Source: an uncultured Selenomonadaceae bacterium (lineage in GTDB: Bacteria > Bacillota > Negativicutes > Selenomonadales > Selenomonadaceae). Taken from it: a stretch of 64,000 nt of DNA. A program made the position numbers and the translations under genes. Within the stretch, counting starts at the first letter, position 1, and each line of letters begins with the position of its first letter. Positions 24,899-33,898 of the stretch are shown piece by piece. The notes beneath the pieces were generated by a model, which saw nothing but the letters and a program-made list of their open reading frames with translations, did no database searches and was not told the origin of the DNA. The DNA is taken from the NCBI GenBank assembly GCA_937902665.1, contig CALELM010000046.1:1-64000 (forward strand), in the 5' to 3' direction.

Positions 24899-27052
24899 TT
24901 GCGTAAGAGATGGAGAAAGGCATTGTTTGCCGGTATGATGGCAGCTTTTTTGGAAATGCAGGTAACGCCGGCAAGTGCAATGCCTCCAATCATGCCGGTC
25001 AGTGATGTTTACAAGGGCATGACGGGGACGGCTTATACGGTCATGGATGAGACTGGCGAGCTTCGTTCCTTTGATGTGGAGATTATCGGCATTTCCCGTT
25101 CCGGTACGTCTATGCCGTATATTATGGTTCGGGCGTATGGCCCATTGATGGAGGAAAACGGGGGAATTTTGCAAGGGATGAGCGGTAGCCCTGTTTATGT
25201 AGATGATTATTTGGTGGGTGCCGTGTCCATTGGCTTCAAGGATATGAAGAGAACGACCTTCTTCCTTACGCCGGCAGAGGAAATGGTAAAGCTTTGGGAT
25301 ATGCCGGATGATAAAAACAAGGCAAGAAAGCCCTTGATTGACCTCAAGGCAGTTGCTGAGAAAAAACGCGCGGACGAGGAAAAAGAGCGGAAGGAAAAGA
25401 AGGAAAAAGAAGCTGCAGGCACTGAAAGTAAGCAGGAAGAAGCAAAGCCATTAGAGGAGGGTACCGGGAAAAAGGAAGTGCCTGCCGAGGAAAAGGAAGC
25501 AGCACCTGAGGAAAATGTGTCTGCTGAAGAAAAAGCACCTGCAGAGGAAAAGGAAGCTTCTGTTGAGGAAGGCTCTGCGGGTGGAGAGGAATCCCAAGTG
25601 GATTCGACAGAAAAACCTTCGGGAGAGGAACCTTCGGAGGACGAGGCTTCGGCTGAGAAAATCGCAGTGGAACTTCCTGAGCAGAAAGCAGAGGAGGAAA
25701 CGTCTCCTGTGGGTGTTCAGGCAGATGGACAGTTGGAGGAAAAAGCTGTATTCACGGTTTCCGGATTTGATAATGCCGGCATGAACTATTTGAAGGAGCA
25801 TGTGTTTCAGCATAATGAGAGTTTGACGGATGCTGTGCTTCTGGGAGGCTCTGGTTCGGAGAATACGGAATTTGCAGGATTGGTGCCGGGAAGCCCTGTT
25901 GGTGTTGCACTTGCCTGCGGAGATTATAATGTCGGTGCAACAGGAACCGTTACGGCGGTAGATGGGAACAGAGTCTTAGCTTTTGGGCATTCCTACATGC
26001 ATACGGGAAACGTCAGTTATTTCATGACGGACGCAACTGTTTTGGGTGGCATGTCTGGACCGACAGCCGGTATGAAGATGTCAAATATCGGTCGAGTTAT
26101 TGGGAGAGTCAGCCAAGACAGAACGGCGGGCATTGCAGGTGAGATTGGCGTATATCCCGTGGCAATTCCCGTGAATGTTCATGTGAAGGATAATACGCTT
26201 GGTGTGGAAAGGACGTATGGAACTCGCATTGTCTATGATGAGACATTGCTTCCGCAGCTTAGCGCGAGCATGGCATATTCGTCTATGAGCCAGGTTTCCG
26301 ATGGGCTTAGCGGATGCTCGGCAGATGTCAGCTTCTCCATTCGTACAGATGCAGCGGAAAATGGCATGGCAAAGCGCAGGAATATTTTCTACAATGCAAC
26401 GGATGTTGGTCAGGTTGCGGTATTGGATCTCATTCAGGCGATGAACATTTTATGCTCGGATGCAGAAAAAGAATCTGAGATTGTTGGTGTGCAGGTGGAC
26501 GTTACGATGGCAGCGGAGCGAAGGACTGCGGCATTGATTTCAGCAACGCCGGACAAGCCTAGCGTAAAGCCGGGAGAAACCGTGAACTTCAAGACAGTCA
26601 TTCATCCTTATCGAAAGGAAAATGAAACTCTGACGATTCCTTATACAGTACCTAAGAATCAGCTTCCAGGTACTCTGCACTTAGATATTCGAGGGGGAGG
26701 ACTGATTCCTGTGGCACAGCTTGCAGCACAAAATGCGGGAGCTTTGCTGGCAGAGGATGGTGCGCCTGTATCGACGAAGGAAAAGCTGAGGGAGTTCCTT
26801 CAGACGGGAAGCAACAATGAGATTATCATATCTCCTGGAGCCCCTGCTGTTCCATTGAGCGAAAAGGAGCAAAAGAAGGCAATCAAGGCAGCAATCAAGG
26901 CGGCAAAGGAGAATCCTGCGCAGGAGGAACGCAAGGTGAACCTTTTGGGAACGAAAAAGGAAACGGTTTCCAAGGAAACGCGGTTCGCAACAGACTATAT
27001 CATTGAAAATGTAGTTCATTCTGTTTTGCAGGTAGAAAAAACTGGAGACTAA
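24899..27052 (+). CDS. SpoIVB-type (S55) serine peptidase domain protein with long acidic insert
   Basis: A 717-residue exported protein (signal-like KALFAGMMAAFLEMQVTPASA). The S55 fold is split: residues 35-135 carry VYKGMTGTAYTVM and GGILQGMSGSPVYVDDYLVGAVS, which contains the GxSGSP serine, while ALAFGHSYMHTGNVSYF and GRVIGRVSQDRTAGIAGEIG come near residues 355-420. Between them lies a Glu/Lys/Ala-rich low-complexity stretch of about 140 residues (roughly 140-280), absent from SpoIVB. The histidine of FGHS and the SGS serine look catalytic. In non-sporulating relatives such proteins probably work in the periplasm. Start: GGAGGTG lies 6 nt before TTG 24899; the ATG at 24884 precedes that site and is unlikely. 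Confidence 0.8.
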   Translation: MRKRWRKALFAGMMAAFLEMQVTPASAMPPIMPVSDVYKGMTGTAYTVMDETGELRSFDVEIIGISRSGTSMPYIMVRAYGPLMEENGGILQGMSGSPVYVDDYLVGAVSIGFKDMKRTTFFLTPAEEMVKLWDMPDDKNKARKPLIDLKAVAEKKRADEEKERKEKKEKEAAGTESKQEEAKPLEEGTGKKEVPAEEKEAAPEENVSAEEKAPAEEKEASVEEGSAGGEESQVDSTEKPSGEEPSEDEASAEKIAVELPEQKAEEETSPVGVQADGQLEEKAVFTVSGFDNAGMNYLKEHVFQHNESLTDAVLLGGSGSENTEFAGLVPGSPVGVALACGDYNVGATGTVTAVDGNRVLAFGHSYMHTGNVSYFMTDATVLGGMSGPTAGMKMSNIGRVIGRVSQDRTAGIAGEIGVYPVAIPVNVHVKDNTLGVERTYGTRIVYDETLLPQLSASMAYSSMSQVSDGLSGCSADVSFSIRTDAAENGMAKRRNIFYNATDVGQVAVLDLIQAMNILCSDAEKESEIVGVQVDVTMAAERRTAALISATPDKPSVKPGETVNFKTVIHPYRKENETLTIPYTVPKNQLPGTLHLDIRGGGLIPVAQLAAQNAGALLAEDGAPVSTKEKLREFLQTGSNNEIIISPGAPAVPLSEKEQKKAIKAAIKAAKENPAQEERKVNLLGTKKETVSKETRFATDYIIENVVHSVLQVEKTGD

Positions 27053-27061
27053 TCCTGTCTT

Positions 27062-27087
27062 TTGACTTGTCAGTTTGCTGGTATGAT
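27062..27087 (+). promoter_or_regulatory. Possible murA promoter
   Basis: TTGACT (27062-27067) and TATGAT (27082-27087) are only 14 bp apart, shorter than usual, so the assignment is weak; it is the best match in the 96-bp gap. Confidence 0.3.
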
Positions 27088-27148
27088 GGTAAACTAGTTC
27101 ATAATGCTTTATTTAGTTTGATATGCTTGGGAGGATATCGGGCGCAGA

Positions 27149-28414
27149 ATGGAAAAGTTGATTATAAATGGTGGTCGTCGTTTAGAAGGGCGCGTAAGAA
27201 TCAGCGGGGCAAAGAATGCAGTGCTTCCTATCATTGCAGCCGCTCTTTTGGGGCAGGATAAGCCAAGTGTTTTAGATGATGTGCCGGCACTTGAGGACGT
27301 GTATACCATCACTGAGGTTTTGAAAAAGTTGGGAATAGATGCCGTGTTTCATGAGGAGGAGCGGCAGCTGTTCGTAGACAGTACGAATATTGCTTGCTGT
27401 GAGGCACCCTATGACCTTGTGAGAAAGATGCGGGCGTCCTTTCTCATCATGGGACCGCTTTTAGCGCGTTGCGGGAAGGCGAAGATTTCTTTGCCCGGCG
27501 GCTGTGCGATTGGCACAAGGCCTATTGATCTTCATTTAAAGGGATTCGAGGCTCTTGGTGCAGAAATTCGCAGCGGTCATGGCTATATCGAGGCAGTTGC
27601 ACCGAATGGATTGAAGGGTGCAAAGATTTATTTGGATTTTCCGAGTGTTGGTGCCACGGAGAATATCTTGATGGCGGCTTCTATGGCAGAGGGTGTCACT
27701 TTGCTGGAAAATCCGGCGCAGGAGCCGGAAATCGTGGATCTTGCCAATTATCTCAATGTTATGGGGGCAAAGATTCGTGGTGCGGGAACGAATGTTATCA
27801 AGATCGAAGGCCGTCCGAAGCTAGTAGGACGCAGCTATGCGATTATTCCTGACCGCATCGAGGCAGGCACATATATGGTGGCTGCGGCAATGACGCAGGG
27901 TGATGTGTACATCGAGAATGCCATCAGCGAGCATTTGAAGCCTGTGATTGCAAAGCTGAAGGAAGCTGGTGCGCAGATAGAAGAAAATGTTGATGGGATT
28001 CGGGTGAAATGCGCCGGACGCATGAAGGCAGTAGATATCAAGACACTGCCGTATCCAGGATTCCCAACAGACATGCAGGCACAGTTTATGGCAATGATTG
28101 CTGTGGCAAATGGGACTGGCATGGTGACAGAAACTGTTTTCGAGAATCGGTTTATGCATGTAGACGAGCTGAAGCGGATGGGCGCACATATCAAGATAGA
28201 TGGGCGTACTTCCATTGTGGAAGGCGTTGATGGCCTGACTGGATGCCAAGTCAAGGCTACAGATCTCCGTGCCGGTGCTGCTATGGTGCTGGCGGGCTTG
28301 GTAGCAGAGGGAGAGACGCAGATTGGCTATATCCATCATATTGACCGTGGCTATGATTGCCTTGTGGACAAACTGGTGGGGCTTGGTGCAGATATTCGGC
28401 GTGTCGATCAATAG
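27149..28414 (+). CDS. murA: UDP-N-acetylglucosamine 1-carboxyvinyltransferase
   Basis: First committed enzyme of peptidoglycan synthesis: transfers enolpyruvate from PEP to UDP-GlcNAc. The 421-residue protein has [21 protein letters not shown] with the catalytic lysine, [16 protein letters not shown], the loop [16 protein letters not shown] with the fosfomycin-sensitive cysteine near residue 118, and [20 protein letters not shown] precedes the ATG. Full length, no anomaly. Confidence 0.96.
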   Translation: MEKLIINGGRRLEGRVRISGAKNAVLPIIAAALLGQDKPSVLDDVPALEDVYTITEVLKKLGIDAVFHEEERQLFVDSTNIACCEAPYDLVRKMRASFLIMGPLLARCGKAKISLPGGCAIGTRPIDLHLKGFEALGAEIRSGHGYIEAVAPNGLKGAKIYLDFPSVGATENILMAASMAEGVTLLENPAQEPEIVDLANYLNVMGAKIRGAGTNVIKIEGRPKLVGRSYAIIPDRIEAGTYMVAAAMTQGDVYIENAISEHLKPVIAKLKEAGAQIEENVDGIRVKCAGRMKAVDIKTLPYPGFPTDMQAQFMAMIAVANGTGMVTETVFENRFMHVDELKRMGAHIKIDGRTSIVEGVDGLTGCQVKATDLRAGAAMVLAGLVAEGETQIGYIHHIDRGYDCLVDKLVGLGADIRRVDQ

Positions 28415-28468
28415 CCATGAGGTGAAAGGGGCGCCTAGAAAAGGGCTTGCGTTGAAATGGCAAAGCCG

Positions 28469-28620
28469 TTATAACGAAGCTAAGATGTCCCCTTTTTCAA
28501 CAGCTTGCTGTAAGTGGGGGAAACCAAATTTAAACAAGCGGTGAGCATATATCCCGCTTCGTTGAAATGCGAATTGGAAGGAAAATGCTTATTGCATTTT
28601 CTTGAACAATGGCGTTATAA
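28469..28620 (+). repeat. 150-bp inverted-repeat element, copy 3 (MITE-like)
   Basis: Same orientation and layout as the copies at 15285 and 15982, with about ten base differences. The ends here are a clean 8-bp inverted repeat, TTATAACG and CGTTATAA. It fills much of the 28415-28791 gap; the remainder contains A and T runs (28678-28720) and no clear promoter. Confidence 0.75.
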
Positions 28621-28791
28621 GATTCTGCTGTGGCAATTTGGGGCAGTGAACGTTTTGCGTGTAAATACTATGGGAAAAAACTAAAAAAATCTATTGTTTT
28701 GTAAACTTTTTTTTAAAAACGATTGCAGGGGAGGGCAATGCTTGCTACAATGAATCGTGCAGTAGTGTTTTGGCAGGGAGGGACGTTCTTG

Positions 28792-30696
28792 ATGATCAGA
28801 GGGCATCGAAGCAAGGAAAAGATCGAGGCTTACTATCGAAGCTTTGTAGAGGATGGCATTTTGGATCCGAACGTGCATCCGTGGGTAGCGTCCTCTTGGA
28901 GAAGGAGTCAGGAGCTTGGAATTGCTTCCAATGTGATGAACCTGTCGCATCGTTTTTGGGACAAGGAGCTGGAAAGACTTCAGGGAAAGCATGCAGGTGC
29001 GATTCGTTACCTTGAGAGCATTTGTGAGGGAATTAAGGATTTTTTTCGGAAATACAGTGTGGGGCTTTTTTTGCTGGACGCGGATTGCGTGGTGCTGAAG
29101 GGGTATGCCCAGCCATTTTATCGAGTGCCTGCCAGTGATATGGAGGGTGTGCGTATTGGAATGGAGGAGATTGGCACCTCAAGTATCAGCATTGCGTTGG
29201 AACAGAAGGCTCCCTTTTGGCTGTTTGGGACTGAGATGTGGGTAAGGGAATGCCAGTGCGGTGATTCCTGTTCCGTACCGGTTTTCGCAGGTGGGAAATG
29301 CCGATATCTTATTTCTATGGTTTCGACGGGACAGGGAGATATGCCGCAGGATGCGTTGATATCGCTGCTCCTTACGATGCGTACCTCTATGGAGAAGCAT
29401 TTGGAGGATACCCTTTTGCTTCGGGCGAAGGAAGCAATTCTAAGTGCAACGCCGTTTGCTGCCTATCATGTGATGTCTGGTGGTGAAGTCGCTTATGCCA
29501 ATCAGATGGGAAGGACTCGCTTGGAGCAGTTTGGCGAAGTGGCAGGTGAGCCGGCGAATCTGAAAAATGTTATTATGAATTATAAGCATACGCCGATAAA
29601 CAAGGGGTTTCGTGGAATTCCTTCCTACAATAAAGAGGTGACATGGATTACCCAGTCCAAGACCTATGAGGACATCATGACGGTAGTTCCTCTCGAACAT
29701 GATGGCATGCAGGGCGCAAAGAGCGTGGCTGTGGTGTCTATGCCAATCGAGGAGCTTCGTACATTGGTGGCACATGCGGCAGGATATACGGCAAAGTACA
29801 CGCTGGGTTCTATGGTGGGCGAAGGAATGAATTTCGCAAGCGTTCGGGACAAGGCGGCACGCGTGGCAAAGAACAGGAATCATGTCCTGATTCAGGGAGA
29901 GGCCGGCACAGGCAAGCAGCGTATGGCACATGGAATCCATCAGGCAAGTCCTCGTGCGGCAGGGCCCTTGATTTCTCTTCGTTGCGGTGATGTTACGCCT
30001 GAGCGTCTGGAGCAGGAGCTTTTTGGAGCTGTGCTTACGCAGGAGAACAGCCAGCAGGGAAGGCTGGAGCTTGCTTCGGGCGGTACCTTGTTTTTAGATG
30101 AGGTGGAAAAAATGCCCAGAGCCATTGCGGACAAGCTGGCAAAGATTTTGCTTTCCGGCAAGACAAGACGGAATGGGGAGCGCATGGAGCGTTCTGTGGA
30201 TGTACGCATCATTGCGGCATGTGACAGCGATTTAAAGCGGCTGGTGGAGAGAGACCTTTTTTCCAAGGACTTGTATGATGTGGTTTCTAAAAGCGTGATT
30301 CGCATGCCGTCGCTCAGAAGCAGGCGGGAGGATATTCCCCGTCTTGCCGTGCATATCGTTTCGGAGCTTGCGGAACAGCATCAGATGGCAGCCAAGGAGA
30401 TCCTTCCTGAGACAATCGAAATGCTGAAGGACTATGATTGGCCAGGGAATATCAAGCAACTGCAAAATGTTTTGGAGTATGCTTTCTTTCATACCTCGGA
30501 TACGGTGATCCGTCCGGCGGATGTCAATGTTATGGGGGACGTGAAGCCGGACAACAAGTGGAAGGAGAATCGCGAGGTGTTCTTGAAGGCGTGGAAGGCA
30601 GCCGGCGGAAACGTGACGAGGTTGGCAAGCCTTTTGGATGTGAGCCGCGTGACGCTCTACCGTTACTTGAAAAAATATGGATTGGAAAAGAAATAG
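28792..30696 (+). CDS. AcoR-like enhancer-binding-type regulator lacking the GAFTGA loop
   Basis: The 634-residue protein has an N-terminal GAF-like sensory region (FFRKYSVGLFLLDADCVVL, IGMEEIGTSSISIAL), a PAS-like middle, an AAA+ domain and a C-terminal Fis-type helix-turn-helix (AGGNVTRLASLLDVSRVTLYRYL). Walker A is QGEAGTGKQRMA and Walker B GGTLFLDEVEKMP. Where sigma-54 activators read ELFG..KGAFTGA.. this protein reads ELFGAVLTQENSQQGRLELA, so the loop that contacts sigma-54 is missing. It may work with another sigma factor, as TyrR does, or by DNA binding alone. Start ATG 28792 (or TTG 28789) after GGGAGGG. The signal and targets are unknown. Confidence 0.82.
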   Translation: MIRGHRSKEKIEAYYRSFVEDGILDPNVHPWVASSWRRSQELGIASNVMNLSHRFWDKELERLQGKHAGAIRYLESICEGIKDFFRKYSVGLFLLDADCVVLKGYAQPFYRVPASDMEGVRIGMEEIGTSSISIALEQKAPFWLFGTEMWVRECQCGDSCSVPVFAGGKCRYLISMVSTGQGDMPQDALISLLLTMRTSMEKHLEDTLLLRAKEAILSATPFAAYHVMSGGEVAYANQMGRTRLEQFGEVAGEPANLKNVIMNYKHTPINKGFRGIPSYNKEVTWITQSKTYEDIMTVVPLEHDGMQGAKSVAVVSMPIEELRTLVAHAAGYTAKYTLGSMVGEGMNFASVRDKAARVAKNRNHVLIQGEAGTGKQRMAHGIHQASPRAAGPLISLRCGDVTPERLEQELFGAVLTQENSQQGRLELASGGTLFLDEVEKMPRAIADKLAKILLSGKTRRNGERMERSVDVRIIAACDSDLKRLVERDLFSKDLYDVVSKSVIRMPSLRSRREDIPRLAVHIVSELAEQHQMAAKEILPETIEMLKDYDWPGNIKQLQNVLEYAFFHTSDTVIRPADVNVMGDVKPDNKWKENREVFLKAWKAAGGNVTRLASLLDVSRVTLYRYLKKYGLEKK

Positions 30697-30728
30697 ATTG
30701 AGGAATCTGCAAGCAAAGGAGAATGGTC

Positions 30729-31379
30729 GTGCGTTTGAGAAGAAAACCGTGGGTGGATGAAGCCATTCATGCATACGATGCATTTGTAATTTCCAAGGAT
30801 CAGCCTCTGGGAGAGGAAAAGAAGGGAGGCTGGAGCAGTTTGTTTGGACGTGAGGCGGCTCTCCATGTGGAGCTCGGCACGGGCAAGGGCGATTTCATCA
30901 GCCAGCTGGCGGAGCGATGCCCAGAGGTGAATTTCATCGGCATTGAGGCACAGCAGGACGTGCTTTACTCTGCGGCGAAGAAGATTGCGGCAAAGGAGCT
31001 TTCCAACGTAAGGCTTTTGGTCTTTGATATCAATTATATTGAAAATATCTTTGCCCATGGCGAGGTGGACAGGTTTTATGTCAATTTCTGCGACCCGTGG
31101 CCGAAGAAACGCCATGCGAAGCGGAGGCTGACGCATGCTGGGTTTCTTGAAAAGTACCGCAGGCTTTTGAAGCCGTCAGGGGAGCTTCATTTCAAGACGG
31201 ACAATCGGCCACTGTTTGATTTTTCCTTGGAACAGTTTGAGGAGGCAGGGCTTGCGGTGCGGGATGTTTCCTTTGACCTTCATGCGGAGAATCGTTCCGA
31301 CAATATCATGACGGAGTATGAGCGGAAATTCAGCGGATTTGGGGAAAAAATCAACCGCTGCGAGGTTGTTTTTCCATGA
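30729..31379 (+). CDS. trmB: tRNA (guanine-N7-)-methyltransferase
   Basis: Methylates G46 in the variable loop of tRNAs using SAM. Features of this 216-residue protein: the usual N-terminus MRLRRKPWVDEA, SAM motif VELGTGKGDFISQLAE near residue 42, NFIGIEAQQDVLYSAAKK, and NFCDPWPKKRHAKRRLTH, the catalytic/substrate-binding signature of TrmB. GTG 30729 is the start: it has AAAGGAGA 7 nt upstream and gives the family N-terminus, whereas ATG 30723 is too close to that site. ftsW-like gene follows after 12 nt. Confidence 0.94.
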   Translation: MRLRRKPWVDEAIHAYDAFVISKDQPLGEEKKGGWSSLFGREAALHVELGTGKGDFISQLAERCPEVNFIGIEAQQDVLYSAAKKIAAKELSNVRLLVFDINYIENIFAHGEVDRFYVNFCDPWPKKRHAKRRLTHAGFLEKYRRLLKPSGELHFKTDNRPLFDFSLEQFEEAGLAVRDVSFDLHAENRSDNIMTEYERKFSGFGEKINRCEVVFP

Positions 31380-31391
31380 GGGGGAACGTGC

Positions 31392-32555
31392 GTGATTGTT
31401 AGGAAAAAATTCTGGAACAGTGATGTTGAGGCGTTGCTCGCTATTACGGGGATTCTCATCGTGATAGGAATGGTCAATGTGTTCAGTTCCAGCTTCATCT
31501 TGGCAGAGACTGATTTTGCGACACCATACTTTTTTTTGAAAAAACAGGCGATCAACGTGGTCGTCGGATTTGTGGCTTTCCTAATCTGCTTGCGGGTGGA
31601 CTATCACTGGTGGAAAAAGAAAATGTCCTTTTTGACGATTCTCATGATCGTTCTTTTAATAGTAGTTTTGATGGTTGGCGTTGTTGTCAATGGTTCCAGA
31701 AGATGGCTGCCGGTTGTTTCCATGCAGCCATCCGAGATGGCGAAGCTGGTTGGGATCCTGCTGGAGGCGGCTTATTTGTCAACCGTTGCCAAAAAGGGGA
31801 AGAAGATCACGCCACTCAATGTGCCGTTTGCCTTAATTATTGTCATGGCGGCGCTGGTCGAGATGGAGCCGGACATGGGAACGGCTGCCATTATTTTGGG
31901 TGTTCCGTTTTTGATGATGGTTCTTGCAGGTCTGTCGATGAAGTTTGTAGGATGGAGTGCAGTGATAATGGCTGTGGCGGTTGCTGGCCTGTGTGTCCTG
32001 CAGCCTTATCGACTGGTGCGCATAACTTCCTTTATGAACCCTTGGGCAGATCCACAGAATACGGGATACCAGCTGGTGCAATCCTTGTCTGCGATTGGCT
32101 CCGGAGAGCTGTGGGGCATGGGGCTTGGCGTTGGCGTGAGCAAGTACGAGTACCTTCCTGAGGCGCATACGGACTTTGCGTTTGCTATTTTTTGCCAAGA
32201 AAACGGATTTATCGGAGCGCTTCTCGTCTTTTTCCTGTTTGGCATTTTCATGGTTTATGCAATGCGTGTTGCCAATCGGGCGCAGGATTTTTACGGACAG
32301 ATTCTAGCATTGGGAATCCTTATCCTGATTGTGGGCCAAGCGATTGCCAACCTGTTCATGGTAGCAGGCATGTTTCCCGTGGTTGGCGTTCCGCTTCCAT
32401 TTATCAGCTATGGAGGCACGTCACTCATGGTTACGATGGGGGCGGTTGGTATTCTCCTGAATATAGGTTTGCATGGGGAACGCAGGGAAAGCAAAATTTC
32501 CTCGGGAACGCAGGCAAAGCAGGAAGCCCCGTCTTTGCGCTTGGTAAAGAAATAG
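31392..32555 (+). CDS. FtsW/SpoVE-type SEDS peptidoglycan glycosyltransferase
   Basis: SEDS proteins polymerise lipid II into glycan strands with a class B PBP. The 387-residue protein is almost wholly membrane-spanning (about ten segments). Signature parts: MQPSEMAKLVGILLEAAYL, EMEPDMGTAAIIL with the conserved aspartate, YLPEAHTDFAFAIFCQENGFIG, and PLPFISYGGTSLMVTMGAVG. LPEAHTDF and the GGTS ending fit FtsW/SpoVE better than RodA, but the two cannot be separated with certainty. GTG start; a bidirectional terminator follows. Confidence 0.87.
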   Translation: MIVRKKFWNSDVEALLAITGILIVIGMVNVFSSSFILAETDFATPYFFLKKQAINVVVGFVAFLICLRVDYHWWKKKMSFLTILMIVLLIVVLMVGVVVNGSRRWLPVVSMQPSEMAKLVGILLEAAYLSTVAKKGKKITPLNVPFALIIVMAALVEMEPDMGTAAIILGVPFLMMVLAGLSMKFVGWSAVIMAVAVAGLCVLQPYRLVRITSFMNPWADPQNTGYQLVQSLSAIGSGELWGMGLGVGVSKYEYLPEAHTDFAFAIFCQENGFIGALLVFFLFGIFMVYAMRVANRAQDFYGQILALGILILIVGQAIANLFMVAGMFPVVGVPLPFISYGGTSLMVTMGAVGILLNIGLHGERRESKISSGTQAKQEAPSLRLVKK

Positions 32556-32578
32556 GAATTGGCTGGAGAAAGAATGAG

Positions 32579-32614
32579 ACGGGAGGATGTCCATTGGACA
32601 TCCTCCCGTTTGTT
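32579..32614. terminator. Bidirectional terminator
   Basis: A perfect 14-bp stem (32579-32592 with 32596-32609) with a 3-nt loop, T-rich downstream, between the convergent ftsW-like and ygbA-like genes. Confidence 0.88.
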
Positions 32615-32620
32615 TCTTGT

Positions 32621-33070
32621 TTATGCGTTTTTCTTCTTTTTTCGCTCTTTTGCATTTTTTTCTTTTGCCTGCTGTTTCTTGTCAAGCTCCTTTTGCTGTT
32701 TTTGCTTGGCGTACTCCACGCCCATGCCCATGAGGAAATGCTTGAATGCCATCATGGGATGCGAGAAGAACATGCTACGCTGCGTGGAACTCATGATTTC
32801 CAGAAATTCCTTGGTCGGTGCTGTTCCAAAGCAAGGACGGTCGCAACGGTCGCAAATCGGCTTTGTGATACCGTAGGGGCAACGGTTCATCTTCGTCATG
32901 ACCGTTGCCAGAAGCGCCGTGCATTTCGGGCAGAGCGTCCCTTTTTCGGTATTGTGGTGCTTGTTGCAGTAAAGCCCAAAGGTTTTTTTGATATTTTTCT
33001 TCTCATTGGGAATGTTGTTTTTGATTTCTGCAGGCTTGCGTTTCGGTAGAAATTTTGAAAAGAATCCCAT
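32621..33070 (-). CDS. YgbA family protein (nitrous-oxide-stimulated promoter family)
   Basis: The 149-residue protein contains a cysteine pattern and helix like E. coli YgbA: YCNKHHNTEKGTLCPKCTALL, MNRCPYGITKPICDRCDRPCFG, then MFFSHPMMAFKHFLMGM, followed by a Lys/Gln-rich tail. Six conserved cysteines suggest metal binding. In enterobacteria YgbA is induced by nitric oxide and tied to recovery from nitrosative stress; whether that holds here is unknown. Start ATG 33070, with AAAGGA 8 nt before it. Single gene with its own extended -10 promoter. Confidence 0.72.
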   Translation of the reverse strand: MGFFSKFLPKRKPAEIKNNIPNEKKNIKKTFGLYCNKHHNTEKGTLCPKCTALLATVMTKMNRCPYGITKPICDRCDRPCFGTAPTKEFLEIMSSTQRSMFFSHPMMAFKHFLMGMGVEYAKQKQQKELDKKQQAKEKNAKERKKKKNA

Positions 33071-33142
33071 GTAAACCATCCTTTATCTTATATAATGCTT
33101 GTTGCTTGGCAAATGTCCGTGCCTTTTGAGAGGCACACAACT

Positions 33143-33153
33143 ATTATAGCACA
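33143..33153 (-). promoter_or_regulatory. Extended -10 promoter of the YgbA-like gene
   Basis: TGTGCTATAAT on the minus strand, with no good -35. The leader contains a hairpin (GTGCCT..AGGCAC, 33120-33137). The 11-nt core is identical to that of the candidate non-coding RNA promoter. Confidence 0.55.
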
Positions 33154-33370
33154 TTGCGATTGAAATTGCTCTGCCTTTGCCTATTTTCCTTTGGCAACTT
33201 GATTTGTTCCGCTGGCTTATGGATTTTTTGGTTTTCTTTTTTGTACGAAAAAGAGGAAATTGGAATTTTTTGGTGAAATATATACAAGAGAAAGCTTCAT
33301 GCACTGGGAGCGTCTTGATAGGCGGGCAGAAGGTGCGTACAAGGATTTTTTGGAAAGGATAGTGAGGAAA

Positions 33371-33787
33371 ATGGCTGGCAAAATCAAGAACTGCCCAGTT
33401 TGCGGAAAGCTTTATGCGGAGATGGGCAGGAAAATGTGTCCGGATTGCTACGAGAAGTATCAGGAGAAGGAACATGAGGTTCTGGAATATGTGCGGGATC
33501 ATAAGGGTGCCAAGATAACGGAAATCGTGGAGGCAACCGGAGCATCGGAGAAGATGATCAATCGAATGATCCGCGAGGGACGCTTTGAGCAAGTGGGCGT
33601 AAGAGTAGGGTATCCGTGCGAGAAATGCGGAACGATGATCTATACGGGCAAGATCTGCATGACCTGCCAAGAAAAAATTCGTGACGAGCTTCAGGCAACG
33701 CAGGCAAAGGTAGTGGCAAAAGCGGCTGCTGCTCCGAGCAAGCCAGCCAGCAAAAAGGGCGGGATGTACACGACAAGGAACTTTTAA
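33371..33787 (+). CDS. yvyF: Flagellar operon protein YvyF (TIGR03826)
   Basis: First gene of the late flagellar operon, in the position it holds in Bacillus subtilis (before flgM). The 138-residue protein has CPVCGKL and CPDCYEKY, a central helix-turn-helix-like TEIVEATGASEKMINRMIREGRFEQ, then CEKCG and CMTCQ, so probably two zinc-binding units. It matches the stand-alone paralogue at 15485 in layout. Start ATG 33371 has GTGAGG just upstream; the longer frame from 33260 has no support. Confidence 0.82.
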   Translation: MAGKIKNCPVCGKLYAEMGRKMCPDCYEKYQEKEHEVLEYVRDHKGAKITEIVEATGASEKMINRMIREGRFEQVGVRVGYPCEKCGTMIYTGKICMTCQEKIRDELQATQAKVVAKAAAAPSKPASKKGGMYTTRNF

Positions 33788-33867
33788 TCTTATCGGCGAA
33801 ATGCCAATAAGGGGAGAAAAACAGGGATATTTGCAGAAAACAGAAGACAAGCATGGAAAATTTTTAA

Positions 33868-33898
33868 AAGCGAGAGTTAAGTCTCTTGCTTTTTTTTT
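33868..33898 (+). terminator. Terminator after yvyF
   Basis: A 9-bp stem (33868-33876 with 33883-33891, one G-U) followed by a run of T residues. It overlaps the sigma-28-like promoter for flgM. Confidence 0.7.

Noticed and set aside
28631..28646. A sigma-54-like TGGCA..GGGCA element before the regulator at 28792
   Set aside because: The GG and GC doublets are 9 bp apart instead of 10 and the -12 half is poor, so it is not a convincing sigma-54 promoter.
33177..33362. Small plus-strand frame of 61 codons before yvyF
   Set aside because: No ribosome site; aromatic-rich sequence from an AT-rich leader; no domain.
33789..33812. GCCGATAA on the minus strand just behind yvyF
   Set aside because: An exact -10 match but no TAAA at the right distance and no gene downstream on that strand; it is part of a small hairpin.
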